Of a DNA stretch of 64,000 nucleotides, positions 36,306-47,006 are shown piece by piece. The stretch is from Planctomycetota bacterium (GTDB lineage Bacteria > Planctomycetota > J058 > J103), in the NCBI GenBank assembly GCA_026004615.1, contig BPJM01000012.1:43804-107803 (forward strand), in the 5' to 3' direction. Within the stretch, counting starts at the first letter, position 1, and each line of letters opens with the position of its first letter. The notes beneath the pieces are model-generated. The model saw only the letters and a list, made by a program, of their open reading frames with translations. It ran no database searches and was not told the origin of the DNA. The position numbers were made by a program, and so were the translations under genes.

Positions 36306-37280
36306 GTGCTGCGGGTCCAGGAGGTGACCAAGCGCTACGGCGAGGTGCTGGCGCTCGACCGCATCTCGTTCGAGATCGGACGCGGCGAGGTGGTGGGCTT
36401 CCTCGGTGCCAATGGCGCGGGCAAGACGACCGCCATGCGCATCATCGCGGGGTTTGTGCCGCCGAGTTCGGGCCGGGTCACCATCGAGAACGTCGACGCC
36501 TTTGCCGATCCGCTGGCCGCGCGCCGCCTGATCGGTTACCTGCCGGAGAGCGCGGCCCTGTATCCGGATCTGCGCGTGGGGGAGTATCTGCGCTTCCGGG
36601 CTCGCCTCAAGGGGGTGGAGCGCCGCCGGCGCGCGGCCGAAGTGGCACGAGCCGCCGAGCTGTGCGGGATCGAGGAGGTGCTCGGGCGGCCGATCGAGGT
36701 GCTCTCGCGCGGATTTCGCCAGCGGGTGGGGCTGGCGGACGCGCTGCTCGGCCCGCCGCGGCTGCTGGTGCTCGATGAGCCGACGGCCGGGCTCGACCCG
36801 CACCAGGTGCGGCAGGTGCGCGAGCTGATCCGTAGCCTCGGCCCGCAGCATACCGTGCTGCTGTCCACCCACGTGCTCAGCGAGGTCGAGGCGGTCTGCT
36901 CCCGGGCGCTCATCATCCACCAGGGCCGTATCGTCGCCGCCGAGCCGGTAGCGCGGGCGGCGCGCGGTGCCGCGGGCTGCGATCTGGAGGCGGAGCTGGT
37001 CGGGCCGGCCGAGGAGATCGATGCGGTGTTGCGCGCGCTGCCGGGGGTGGCGTCGGTGCAGCGGCGGGCGCTGGGCGGCGGGGCGCATGCGGTGCGGCTG
37101 TGCATCGAGGAGCAGCGCGATCTACGCGAGCCGCTCGGGCGCGCCGCGCTCGCGCACGGCTGGGTGGTGCGCCTGCTGCGTCCGGTTCGCCCGAGTCTGG
37201 AAGAGGTGTTCGTCCGCTGCACGGCGGGCGCCGACAGCCAGCCGCACGCGCCGGTACCGGCGCCGGCCGGTGCGGCCTGA
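36306..37280 (+). CDS. ABC transporter ATP-binding protein (GldA-like)
   Basis: A 324-residue ATPase subunit. Walker [11 protein letters not shown]-loop region [14 protein letters not shown], signature [15 protein letters not shown] (a variant of LSGGQ), Walker [17 protein letters not shown] and H-loop [12 protein letters not shown] are present. A C-terminal extension of about 80 residues carries the usual DUF4162-like region. The GTG at 36306 gives [17 protein letters not shown] is 11 bases upstream, and a TTG at 36261 is an alternative. It is followed by a permease, a GldG-like protein and a DUF4340 protein, the arrangement of gliding-type or nos-type ABC-2 exporters. The cargo is unknown. 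Confidence 0.93.
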   Translation: MLRVQEVTKRYGEVLALDRISFEIGRGEVVGFLGANGAGKTTAMRIIAGFVPPSSGRVTIENVDAFADPLAARRLIGYLPESAALYPDLRVGEYLRFRARLKGVERRRRAAEVARAAELCGIEEVLGRPIEVLSRGFRQRVGLADALLGPPRLLVLDEPTAGLDPHQVRQVRELIRSLGPQHTVLLSTHVLSEVEAVCSRALIIHQGRIVAAEPVARAARGAAGCDLEAELVGPAEEIDAVLRALPGVASVQRRALGGGAHAVRLCIEEQRDLREPLGRAALAHGWVVRLLRPVRPSLEEVFVRCTAGADSQPHAPVPAPAGAA

Positions 37281-37334
37281 GGTGCCGCCTCGCGGCGCGG
37301 GTGCGCACAGGCGGCCGTCCGCACGGAGCGACCG

Positions 37335-38282
37335 ATGCTCGCAGGCGCGCTGATGACGTGGGAGCTGCCGTGGGAGACGGCGCTGTTCGCCGCGCTGGGC
37401 GGGCTGCTGGTGGCGCTGCTCGGCGGCACGGCGCTGGTGTTGCTCGTGCGCGGCTGGGCGAAGGGCCTGGTACAGAAGGAGCTGCGCCACTTCTTCTATT
37501 CGCCGATCGCCTGGCTCACCATGGCCGGCTTCGCGCTCGTCAACGGGTTCGTGTTCCTGTTCCTCGTCGACCTGTACACCGGGACGCCCGGCGAGCCGCT
37601 GGTGCGGGTGTTCTTCGGCACGGGTTTCTTCTGGGTGCTGCAGCTCATCGTGATCCCGGCGATCACCATGCGGTTGCTCGCGGAGGAGCGCAGCCGCGGG
37701 ACGCTGGAGACGCTGCTGACCGCGCCGGTGCGCGACGCCGAGGTCGTGTTCGCCAAGTTCGCGGCCGCGCTCGGGTTCTACATGGTGCTGTGGCTGCCGA
37801 CGGTGCTGCTGCTCGGGGTGGCGCTGCACTTCGCCGCGCCGGAGGGTTTCTGGGCGGAGCTGTGGGCGCTGCGCGCGCGCGGGCTCGGCTGGCCGGCGGC
37901 GGCGGTCGCCCGGGCGAGCGAGGTCATGGATCTCGGACCGGTCGCCACTGCCTACGCCGGGACGTTCCTCATGGGCGCGGCCTGGATCGCGATCGGGCTG
38001 CTGGCGAGCGCGCTCACCAGGAACCAGATCGTCGCGTTCATCGGGACGTTCGTGACCCTGCTGCTGCTGCTCTCGGTCGGCCAGCTCGAGCTGCTGGTCC
38101 CGAGCGACCCGATGTGGTTTCCCGGCCTGCGCGAGGTGCTGCGCGCGGTATCGTTCTCCCATGCCTTCGCGGGCTTTCCGAGCGGCGTGGTGGACACCCG
38201 GGCCGTGGTCTGGTTCCTCTCGGTCGCCGCCTATGCGCTGTTCTTGGCCGTGCGCGCACTCGAGAGCCACCGGTGGAGGTGA
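37335..38282 (+). CDS. ABC-2 type permease (GldF-like)
   Basis: A 315-residue membrane protein with an extra N-terminal helix, then the ABC-2 pattern: LVQKELRHFFYSPIAWL, the characteristic MRLLAEERSRGTLETLLTAPVRD coupling segment (read here in two parts), and about six further helices including LGFYMVLWLPTVLLLGVAL and IVAFIGTFVTLLLLLSVGQ. This matches the permease that partners GldA-like ATPases. The ATG at 37335 has GGAG upstream. Its TGA lies 5 bases before the ATG of the next gene. Confidence 0.92.
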   Translation: MLAGALMTWELPWETALFAALGGLLVALLGGTALVLLVRGWAKGLVQKELRHFFYSPIAWLTMAGFALVNGFVFLFLVDLYTGTPGEPLVRVFFGTGFFWVLQLIVIPAITMRLLAEERSRGTLETLLTAPVRDAEVVFAKFAAALGFYMVLWLPTVLLLGVALHFAAPEGFWAELWALRARGLGWPAAAVARASEVMDLGPVATAYAGTFLMGAAWIAIGLLASALTRNQIVAFIGTFVTLLLLLSVGQLELLVPSDPMWFPGLREVLRAVSFSHAFAGFPSGVVDTRAVVWFLSVAAYALFLAVRALESHRWR

Positions 38283-38287
38283 GCGGC

Positions 38288-40111
38288 ATGCGGCGGCTCG
38301 TCGGCACGGCGCTCGGGGTGCTCGCGGCCGCCTCGGCCGCGGCCGCCGTCATCCAGGCCCATCGCGACCTCGCGCTGTTCCACATCGGCCCCGCAGGCGA
38401 GCTGTCCTGGAACCTGCGGGTGGTAGGGCCGGCGCTGGGCGCGCTGGCCGCGCTGGCCCTGCTCGGGCTGCTCCAGCTGGGGCGCGTGTTGGAGTTCGCG
38501 CGTTCCCATCGCGCCGGCACAGCCGTCAACGCCGTGCTCATGGTCACGGCGGCGAGCGCGGTGCTGATCTTCACCAACCTGATCTCGGCCCGGCGCTACG
38601 CGCGCCTGGACTGCACCAGCAGCGGCCTGCACACGCTCGATCCACGGACCGTGAAGGTGCTGGAACAGCTGCCGGTGCGGGTGACCGCCTACGTGTTCGT
38701 GCCACCCGGCCATCGCTGGTACCCGGCGCTGCGAGCGGTGCTGCAGAGCTACGCCGCGCACGGCGGCGAGCGGTTCCAGGTCCGCTGGCTCCATCCGGGG
38801 CTCGATTTGGGGGAGCTGGAGCGCACCCTCGGCCGGCTCGGCATCGATCCGCGCACGCTTACCGATCCGGACGTGGTGATCCTGGCAGCGCCGCCGCAGG
38901 CAGCGGGCGCGCTGCCGCGAACCCGCCACGTCACGGTCGCGGCGATGGAGCGCGGTGCGGCTCGGCCGGCCGGCAGCGGTGCTGCCGCCGGCGAGCAGGG
39001 CCGTGGGCGCGGCCTGCGTGCCGAAGAGGCGCTGACGCGCGCGTTGCTCGCCATCACCCGCCCGCGCCAGCCGCGGGTGCTGCTCCTGCAGGGCCACCGC
39101 GAGCTGGAGCTTGTGGCTGCGGACGAGGCGCGGCGGCTGCAGGCGCTGCAGCGGGCGTTGGAGAATCTGGATTTCGCGGTCGAGCCCTGGAGCTTCCCCC
39201 CGCCGGCCGCCGGCGCGGGCACGGGCACCGGGCCGGCGCTGGCGGTACCGCCCGACTGCGACGTCCTGGTCATCGCAGGGCTCGAAAGCGAGCTGACGCC
39301 GCCCGAACTGCAGGCGCTCGAGCGGTGGCTGGCGGGCGGGGGGCGGCTGCTGGTGCTGGCGGAACCCGCGCTGCGGCAGCGGCCCGGCACGCGTGAGCTG
39401 CGGTTCGTGCGCACCGGCCTGGAGAGGTTGCTCGCCCCCTACGGGGTCCAGCTCGGCGAGGCGGTGGTGTACGACGGTGCGACGGTGACGCCGCTGGGCA
39501 GGCTGTCGTTCCGCGTCCGGATCGAAGAGCCGTTGGGGGCGGCGCATCCCATCACGCGGCCGCTGGTCGGCCAGACGCTGCTGCTGGAGCAGGCACGTCC
39601 GGTGTTGTGGAACGAGCCCGCGGCACCGCCGGGGGAGGGATTCCAGGTGCAGCCGCTGCTCGCCACGCAGCCCTCGGCCATCGCGGTGACCGACCTCGGG
39701 GCGTTCCATGCGAGCGCCAATCCATACGACGCCCCGCATCAGCCGGGCCCACACCTGCTCGCCGTCGCGGTGCGCTGCGGCATCCGCGAGCGGACGGGCA
39801 CTGCGGCCGCCGGACCAGCCGCAGCCCCTCCGCCCGCCGCCGAGACGCGGCTGGTGGTGGTCGGGGACGCGAGCTGGGTGAGCGACCGCCTGGTGGCGCT
39901 CGTGCCCGCCAATCTCGACCTGGCGGTCAACGCCGTGTCCTGGCTCGCCGAGCGGGAGGAGACGATCTCGATCGCGCCGCGGCCCTCGCAGGTCATCCGG
40001 TTGCAGCTCGACGAGCGCGACCGGTTACGGCTCTGGCTGCTGTGTCTGGTCGATCTGCCCGGCGCGTGCATTATCGCGGCGTTGCTGGTATGGCGCGCGC
40101 GCCGGCGGTAG
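38288..40111 (+). CDS. GldG-like ABC auxiliary protein
   Basis: A 607-residue membrane protein. The ATG at 38288 has GGAGGTGA 5 bases upstream, overlapping the end of the permease gene; a GTG at 38279 is the alternative. Two or three N-terminal helices precede a large extracytoplasmic ABC_transp_aux domain: RRYARLDCTSSGLHTLDPRTVKVL is the usual 'N-x-R-y-x-R-lD-T...-yTLs' entry (seen here in variant form), followed by LTRALLAITRPRQPRVLLLQGH and ALERWLAGGGRLLVLAEP. A C-terminal helix ends in RARRR. GldG-type proteins work with GldA/GldF exporters in gliding bacteria and in many non-gliding ones. Confidence 0.88.
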   Translation: MRRLVGTALGVLAAASAAAAVIQAHRDLALFHIGPAGELSWNLRVVGPALGALAALALLGLLQLGRVLEFARSHRAGTAVNAVLMVTAASAVLIFTNLISARRYARLDCTSSGLHTLDPRTVKVLEQLPVRVTAYVFVPPGHRWYPALRAVLQSYAAHGGERFQVRWLHPGLDLGELERTLGRLGIDPRTLTDPDVVILAAPPQAAGALPRTRHVTVAAMERGAARPAGSGAAAGEQGRGRGLRAEEALTRALLAITRPRQPRVLLLQGHRELELVAADEARRLQALQRALENLDFAVEPWSFPPPAAGAGTGTGPALAVPPDCDVLVIAGLESELTPPELQALERWLAGGGRLLVLAEPALRQRPGTRELRFVRTGLERLLAPYGVQLGEAVVYDGATVTPLGRLSFRVRIEEPLGAAHPITRPLVGQTLLLEQARPVLWNEPAAPPGEGFQVQPLLATQPSAIAVTDLGAFHASANPYDAPHQPGPHLLAVAVRCGIRERTGTAAAGPAAAPPPAAETRLVVVGDASWVSDRLVALVPANLDLAVNAVSWLAEREETISIAPRPSQVIRLQLDERDRLRLWLLCLVDLPGACIIAALLVWRARRR

Positions 40112-40193
40112 GCTGGGAGAACCCCGCCCGCCGGCATGCGGCGGGCGGGACCGGGACGGCGACCGCGCGTGCGGTCGCGGGTGAGGATGGACC

Positions 40194-42224
40194 GTGAGCC
40201 AGCGCACGACACTCGGTTTGCTCCTGCTCGCGCTCGCGCTCGCCGCGTACTACCTCTGGGTCGAGCGCGCCCAGCCGAGTCCGGAGCAGGTCCGGGCGCG
40301 GAGCACCCGGCTGTTTGCGGACTGGGACGCGGCGGGCGTCGTGCGCATCGCGCTGGAGCGGGCGGCGGCGCAGCCCGCGACGCCCGCCGGCGCCACCGCC
40401 ACCGCGGCATCGCCCGCGCGCGTGGTGCTGGTGCGCGAGCGGGCCGGGGCGCCGTGGTGGATCATCGAACCGGTGCGCGCCGCCGCCGATCCGCGCGTGG
40501 TCGAGGGGCTGCTCGGGGCGCTCCAGTATGCCGAGCGCGTGGACGAGCTGCAGCGCTTCGATCCGGCCGCGCTCGGACTGGAGCCCCCGCGCCTGCGGGT
40601 GGAGGTCGGCCATGCCGACGGCACGCGCAACGTGCTGCGGATCGGGCGGCTGGAGCCGAGCGGGCGGCTGGTCCACGTGCGCCGGGACGAGGAGCCGGTG
40701 GTGGTGCGCACTTCGGCGCGGCTGTTCGAGCGCTTCGAGGTGGGTCTGCCGCAGCTGCGCGACCGGAGGCTGTTCGATATCCCGCACTGGCGGATCGAAC
40801 GCGTCATCGTCCAGCGCCCCGGAGAGGCGCTGCGCCTGGTGCGCGAGGGCAGTGAGTGGCGGCTGGAGGAGCCGCTGCAGGACTGGGCGGACGAGGAGCG
40901 GGTGGAGCAGCTGCTACAGGCGGCGCTGCAGCTGGAGGCGCAGCGGTTCGTCGAGGCTGCGGCGGCGGACCTGGAGCGCTACGGCCTGCACAGCCCGCCT
41001 TATGCCCTCACCCTGGAGGGCGCTGGCCAGCAGCAGACGGTGCTCTTCGGCACGCCCGGCGAGGGCGCCTCCGCAACCCGCCATGCGCGGCGGGCGGACC
41101 GCAGCGAGGTGGTGGTGGTCGCGGACACGGTGTTCGCACATCTGGGGGAGCCGGCCGAGCAGTGGCGCTCGCGGCGGCTGCTGCACCTGGGCCGCGAGCC
41201 GGTGCGCGCCATCGAGGTCCGCGCGCCGGACGGCGGGGTACGCGCGCGGCTGGAGCGCCAGCAGGGGGGCGGATGGGCGTTTGCGGTGCCGCTGGCCGAG
41301 GGGGCGGACGCGGCGGCGGTCGAGCGGCTGCTCGGCGAGCTGCAAGCGCTGCGCATCGAGACCGTGGTCAGCCGTGCTCCCGAGGCGCTCGCCAACTTCG
41401 GGCTGGAGCGGCCGCTCGTGGTCCAGATCGAGCAGCGGGGCGCGCGCCACCTGCTGCGGCTCGGCAAGCAGGCGCCGCGCTACGACGCCTACTACCTGCA
41501 GCGCGGCGAGGAGCCTTCGGTGCTGCAGGCGCTGATCCCGGAGGCGGAGCGGCTGCTCTGGCTGTATCCGCTGCTGCGCGAGCGCCGGCTGACGGCCTTC
41601 CCACCTGCGGAGGTGCGGCGGCTGGTGGTGGAACGGCCGGGCCAGGAGCCGCGCCCGTTCGTGCGGCTGGCAGAGGGGGGCTGGAGCACCCCGGGGCCGC
41701 GCCGTCCGGATGCGGCGGCGCTGGAGCGGCTGGCCGCCGTGCTGGGCCAGCTCCGCGCGGTGCGATTCGTCTCGCCGCCGGCAGCCGCTGCGCCCGAGCA
41801 GCTCGGCCTGGCTGCGCCATGGCTGGTGGTGCGGGCCTGGCGCGCGGTGGCCGACCAGCCCTTCGAGGAGATCGAGCTGGCGCTGGGCACGACCGACGAG
41901 GCGGGGGCGTTCCGCGCGCGGCTGCGGCGCCGGCCGCTGCCCGCTTCCGGCGAGCCGGCGCTCCCACCCTGGCAGCAACTGCCGCTGTTCACGCTGGAGC
42001 GCGAGGTGGTCGACGCGCTGGATGCGACGCTGTGGTTGCCCGACCCGCAGGCGTTGCGGCATGGGGTCGAGCTGCAGGGAGCCGTTCCCGCCGCGAGCTC
42101 GGCCAGCGCGACACCGCTCGCCGCGACGCCGACCGCCGCGCCGGCCGCGGCGAGCCCGCCGACGGCGGGCGCGCGGCCGGCCTTGCCTGCCGCTCCGGCA
42201 CCACCGGGGGAGGGACCGCGATGA
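40194..42224 (+). CDS. DUF4340 membrane-anchored protein
   Basis: A 676-residue protein with an N-terminal anchor (LGLLLLALALAAYYLWVE) and a long extracytoplasmic part of repeated DUF4340 type: segments such as PWWIIEPVRAAADPRVVEGLLGAL, LGLEPPRLRVEV and VVVRTSARLFERFE recur several times, including IETVVSRAPEALANFGLERP. A Pro/Ala-rich tail ends it. The GTG at 40194 follows GAGG by 8 bases. DUF4340 proteins regularly sit next to GldG-like genes as here, so it is probably a fourth subunit of the exporter. Its stop overlaps the gmhA start (ATGA). Confidence 0.88.
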   Translation: MSQRTTLGLLLLALALAAYYLWVERAQPSPEQVRARSTRLFADWDAAGVVRIALERAAAQPATPAGATATAASPARVVLVRERAGAPWWIIEPVRAAADPRVVEGLLGALQYAERVDELQRFDPAALGLEPPRLRVEVGHADGTRNVLRIGRLEPSGRLVHVRRDEEPVVVRTSARLFERFEVGLPQLRDRRLFDIPHWRIERVIVQRPGEALRLVREGSEWRLEEPLQDWADEERVEQLLQAALQLEAQRFVEAAAADLERYGLHSPPYALTLEGAGQQQTVLFGTPGEGASATRHARRADRSEVVVVADTVFAHLGEPAEQWRSRRLLHLGREPVRAIEVRAPDGGVRARLERQQGGGWAFAVPLAEGADAAAVERLLGELQALRIETVVSRAPEALANFGLERPLVVQIEQRGARHLLRLGKQAPRYDAYYLQRGEEPSVLQALIPEAERLLWLYPLLRERRLTAFPPAEVRRLVVERPGQEPRPFVRLAEGGWSTPGPRRPDAAALERLAAVLGQLRAVRFVSPPAAAAPEQLGLAAPWLVVRAWRAVADQPFEEIELALGTTDEAGAFRARLRRRPLPASGEPALPPWQQLPLFTLEREVVDALDATLWLPDPQALRHGVELQGAVPAASSASATPLAATPTAAPAAASPPTAGARPALPAAPAPPGEGPR

Positions 42225-42874
42225 GCGCCAGCGCGGAGCCCTCGGGGATGGCAGTTGCGGCGGCGCACGTCGCGGCCCATCTGTTGCGAGGTGCGGAGGT
42301 GCAGCGCGCGCTGGCCGAGGATGGCGCGCGCTGCGCAGCGCTGGCCGCGATCGCCCGCGTGCTCGCCGGTGCGCTCGCGGCGGGCCGCAAGGTGCTGCTG
42401 TGCGGCAACGGCGGCAGCGCGGCCGACGCGCAGCACGTGGCGACGGAGCTGGTGGTACGATTGAGTGCGCGGCGCGAACGGCGCGCGCTGGCGGCGCTGG
42501 CGCTCACGACCGACACCTCCTTGCTCACCGCGTGCGCGAACGACTACGGCTTCGAGCGCGTGTTCGCGCGCCAGGTCGAGGCGCTGGGCCAGCCGGGGGA
42601 TGTGCTGATCGGCATCAGCACCTCGGGCAACTCGCCGAACGTGGTCCTGGCCTTCGAGGAGGCGCGGCGGCGCGGTCTGGTGACCGTGCTGTTTTCGGGA
42701 GGCGAGGGAGGGCGGCTGCGGGCGCTCGCCGACCACGCTTTTCTGGTGCCAGCCGCCGCGACCTCCACCATCCAGGAGGTGCACCTCGCCGCCTACCACG
42801 CGATGTGCGAGCTGGTGGAGGTGATGCTGTTCGGCGAGGCGGTGGAGGAGGGACGACACGTGCGTGGCCGGTAG
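42221..42874 (+). CDS. gmhA: Sedoheptulose-7-phosphate isomerase-like protein (GmhA)
   Basis: A 217-residue SIS-domain protein. CGNGGSAADAQHVATELV and ISTSGNSPNVVLAFEEARR are the hallmark loops of GmhA, which converts sedoheptulose 7-phosphate to D-glycero-D-manno-heptose 7-phosphate for LPS inner core or S-layer sugars. The length and the C-terminal EVHLAAYHAMCELVE helix are typical. DiaA-type relatives share the fold, but the active-site spacing favours GmhA. The ATG overlaps the DUF4340 stop (ATGA) and GGGGGAGGGA precedes it, so it is coupled to the ABC unit. No other heptose genes are in the window. Confidence 0.88.
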   Translation: MSASAEPSGMAVAAAHVAAHLLRGAEVQRALAEDGARCAALAAIARVLAGALAAGRKVLLCGNGGSAADAQHVATELVVRLSARRERRALAALALTTDTSLLTACANDYGFERVFARQVEALGQPGDVLIGISTSGNSPNVVLAFEEARRRGLVTVLFSGGEGGRLRALADHAFLVPAAATSTIQEVHLAAYHAMCELVEVMLFGEAVEEGRHVRGR

Positions 42875-42959
42875 GCCCGGTGGGTGATCGGGTGGCGCTG
42901 CAGGTGCAGCACGGGCCGCCGGCCAGGATGCGACGCTCTGGGGACGCGACGAGGGGAGC

Positions 42960-43472
42960 ATGGAGCTGTCCGAGCTCTTGCGGCCGGAGCTGGTCGAGGT
43001 CGACTTCGCGGCGCGCACGCCCGAGGAGGCGATCGAGGCGCTGATCCGGCTGCTGGTGGCGCGCGGGGAACTGCCCGCGGCGCTCGAGGAGGCGGCGCGC
43101 CGGGCGGTACTGGAACATGAGCGCCGTCGCTCCACCGGCATGGCGCATGGGGTGGCACTGCCGCACGGGGCGCTGGACGGCCCGGAAGAGATCCTGTGTG
43201 CCCTCGGCATCGCCCGCGAGGGCATCCGGTGGCCGGCGCTCGACGGCGGGCCGGTGGATCTGGTCCTGTTGCTGGTGGTGCCCGCGAACCGCCTGCAGGT
43301 CCACGTGCGCGTGCTCGCCGGCATCGCCCGCCTGCTCAATGACCGGCACCTGCGCGAGCGCCTGCGCGCCGCGCGCAACGCCGAGCAGGCCTACGCCGCC
43401 ATCTGCGCCGCGGAGGGCAGGGAGGAGCCCTCGCTGTCCAGTCCGTCCGGTGAGGGCGCGGCAGCGGGCTGA
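42960..43472 (+). CDS. PTS EIIA-type protein (PtsN-like)
   Basis: A 170-residue PTS_EIIA_2 domain protein. The phosphorylatable histidine is His69 in MAHGVALPHGAL; GMAHGVALPHG is the family core, and LVLLLVVPANRLQVHVRVLAGIARLL the conserved C-terminal half (read here in parts). No other PTS components are near, so it is more likely a regulatory EIIANtr-like protein than a sugar transporter part. GAGGGGAGC precedes the ATG at 42960. It is the last gene of the plus-strand unit that begins with the ABC ATPase. Confidence 0.88.
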   Translation: MELSELLRPELVEVDFAARTPEEAIEALIRLLVARGELPAALEEAARRAVLEHERRRSTGMAHGVALPHGALDGPEEILCALGIAREGIRWPALDGGPVDLVLLLVVPANRLQVHVRVLAGIARLLNDRHLRERLRAARNAEQAYAAICAAEGREEPSLSSPSGEGAAAG

Positions 43473-43535
43473 GGGAGCAGTTCGTCGCCCGGTTCGGGGT
43501 GGTGGGCGAGGGGCGAACCCGCCCCCGCAGCCAGC

Positions 43536-43862
43536 TCAGATCGCCTCCGGACCCCGCTCGCCGGTCCGGATGCGGACGGCGTCGAACAGCGGGAAGACGA
43601 GGATGTGGCCGTCGTCCGGACGCGGGTGTTCCGGCTGGCGGCCGGCGCGCACGATGGCTCCGATCGTCGGTTCGACGAACGCCTCGTTGACCGCGATCTC
43701 CAGCCGGACCCGGGGCTCCAGGCGCGGTTGGCCGCCCGGCGCGGGCGGCTCGACCAGCGCCTGCACGTCGCTCACGGTCATGCGGAACACCTCGACCTCG
43801 CCGAGCGCTTCCTTGACGGGCTCCAGGCGCTCGGGCCGCACGATCGCCACGATGAGCTTCAT
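43536..43862 (-). CDS. Divergent PII nitrogen-regulatory-type protein without tyrosine
   Basis: A 108-residue PII-family protein. The start MKLIVAIVRPERLEPVKEAL and the C-terminal signature DDGHILVFPLFDAVRIRTGERG match GlnB/GlnK. The T-loop is replaced by a shorter Pro/Gly-rich stretch (about residues 36-51), and the protein contains no tyrosine at all, so classical uridylylation of Tyr51 is impossible. The B-loop region (RQPEHPRPDDG) is also altered. No ammonium transporter or glutamine synthetase is nearby. It probably belongs to a PII-like branch with a different ligand or partner. The ATG at 43862 is the family-typical start. Confidence 0.85.
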   Translation of the reverse strand: MKLIVAIVRPERLEPVKEALGEVEVFRMTVSDVQALVEPPAPGGQPRLEPRVRLEIAVNEAFVEPTIGAIVRAGRQPEHPRPDDGHILVFPLFDAVRIRTGERGPEAI

Positions 43863-43990
43863 GGTCCCGATCCTGCCTCGCGCCGCTGGCGTTGTCCAGC
43901 CCCCCGGTTTGGCTGCTGGCGCCGGCGGCACGCCGGGTGCCGGAGCGCCGCCCCGGCAGCGCACAACCTGGCGCATGCGGCGCTCCGGGC

Positions 43991-44019
43991 TTGACGCGAG
44001 CAGGGGGGCTCGGTTAACC
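43991..44019 (+). promoter_or_regulatory. Possible promoter of the peroxiredoxin gene
   Basis: TTGACG (43991-43996), 17-base spacer, TTAACC (44014-44019). The -35 box is good, the -10 poor. The ATG is 50 bases further on. Confidence 0.3.
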
Positions 44020-44068
44020 CGGGCTCTTCGTGCGTGCGGCGGTGTCGCGAAACAGGAGGGCCTGTACG

Positions 44069-44536
44069 ATGGCGATCGCAGTGGGAAGCCCTGCTCCCGA
44101 CTTCACCCTCAAGGACCAGGACGGCCGCGACTGGCGGCTGTCGGAGCACCGCGGCAAGATCGTCGTGCTGCTCTGGTATCCTCTGGACTGGAGCCCCACC
44201 TGCACCAAGGAGAACTGCGGGCTCGCCGAGGATCCCGGCGAGCTCAGGGGCGAGGATGTCGTGCTGGTCGGCATCAGCCGCGACAGCACCTGGAGCCACA
44301 AGGCGTTCAAGGAGCACCACCGCATCCCGTACGACCTGCTCGCGGATCCCACGCTGGAGGTGACCCGCAGCTACGGCTTGGAGCACCCCAAGGTCCCGTT
44401 CATCAGCCACCGCGCCACGGTGGTGATCGACCGCGACGGCATCGTGCGTTTCGTGCAGGTGCAGGAGCAGACCGGCGAGCCACGGGACATGGAGGCGGTA
44501 CGCCGCGCGGTGCAGGAGCTGCGGCAGGCGGCGTAG
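44069..44536 (+). CDS. Peroxiredoxin (AhpC/TSA, BCP/PrxQ-like)
   Basis: A 155-residue thiol peroxidase. [15 protein letters not shown] begins the thioredoxin fold. The peroxidatic cysteine lies in [11 protein letters not shown], with a second cysteine five residues later, the C-x4-C arrangement of BCP/PrxQ enzymes that form an intramolecular disulfide. A conserved arginine is in [12 protein letters not shown]. The protein reduces hydrogen peroxide and organic hydroperoxides with thioredoxin. AGGAGGG lies 9 bases before the ATG at 44069; an upstream in-frame start would add 13 basic residues. Confidence 0.93.
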   Translation: MAIAVGSPAPDFTLKDQDGRDWRLSEHRGKIVVLLWYPLDWSPTCTKENCGLAEDPGELRGEDVVLVGISRDSTWSHKAFKEHHRIPYDLLADPTLEVTRSYGLEHPKVPFISHRATVVIDRDGIVRFVQVQEQTGEPRDMEAVRRAVQELRQAA

Positions 44537-44648
44537 GACCGGCTGTCCGCCGGCGCAAGGCGGGGGTGCGGCCGCTCTGCGCCCGCCCGCCGGGGGATTG
44601 CGGCCACCGGGGCAGCGGCGAGAAGACGCGCGGGGAGGGTACCCTCGG

Positions 44649-46037
<1,389 letters not shown>

Positions 46038-46860
46038 GCGGTGTTTCCGCGTCCGGGAGCGCGGCAACCGGCGTGGCGGGCGGCGGAGCTTGTTCGCCCC
46101 GCAGCCGCACGAGCTGTTCCAGCATCCAGGTGCGGACACGCTCGCTGAGCGCCGCGATCGCGCGGTTGTGCGCCTGGACGTCGCCTTGCGGCGCCGGCGG
46201 CTGGAGCGGCGGGCCGACCACCAGCCGCAGCCGCGCTCCGGGGGCGAAGCGCCAGGAGCCCTTGCGCAACAGCCGTCCCGCGCCGTCGATGACCACGGGC
46301 AAGAGGCTGGTGCCCGTCTCGACCGCGAGGCGGAACGCGCCCTCCTTGAAGGGCCGCAGCTCGCCGTCCGGGGAGCGGGTGCCCTCCACGAACACCACCA
46401 CCGTCGCCCCGCGCTCCAGCCACGACCGCGCCTCGGCCAGACAGCGGACCCCCGAGCGCGGGTTGCCGCGCTCCACCGGGATGCAGCCGAGCAGCCGCAT
46501 GCACCAGCCGAATACCGGGACCCGGAACAGGCTCCGCTTGGCGATGAACTTCGCGGGCAGGCCGAGCAACAGGATTCCGATCGTGTCGGCGAGCGACTGG
46601 TGGTTGACCGCGAGCACATACGGCTGGCCCCGCGCGATGTGCTGGCGGCCCTCGATCTCGCAACGCGCGAACGGATTGACGGCGAGGATCGCCCGCGCCC
46701 ACAGCCGGGCGAGCAGATCGAGCAGCCGGCGGCGCCGGTCGCACCAGAGCAGTGGCGGGCCGAGCACCAGCGCCGGCACCGCGAACACGATCGTCAGCAG
46801 CGCGACCTCGAGCCAGACCAGGGCCGAGCCGAGCGTTTGGATGGCCTCCCGCATGCCGCC

Positions 46861-46890
46861 GTGCTAGCGGCGCGGGCCGCGCCGTGTCAA
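46861..46890 (-). promoter_or_regulatory. Promoter of plsC, possibly giving a leaderless mRNA
   Basis: Minus strand: perfect TTGACA (46885-46890), 18-base spacer, TAGCAC (46861-46866). The ATG at 46854 lies where transcription would start. An 18-base inverted repeat abuts the -35 box. Confidence 0.5.
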
Positions 46891-46908
46891 GCACCTGCGG
46901 GCAGGTGC
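46891..46908. promoter_or_regulatory. Inverted repeat next to the plsC -35 box (operator candidate)
   Basis: GCACCTGC-GG-GCAGGTGC, perfect 8-bp arms, directly upstream of TTGACA and downstream of dinB. It could bind a dimeric regulator or act as the dinB transcript end. Confidence 0.4.
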
Positions 46909-47006
46909 GCGTAAGTCCGCCCGATCGAATCGGTTTCGGCCGCAGGGCGCCGGGCCGATGGGACAGCCAGGGGGCCGGGCGGCGGGAACCGGTCCCCCGG
47001 GCGGCT

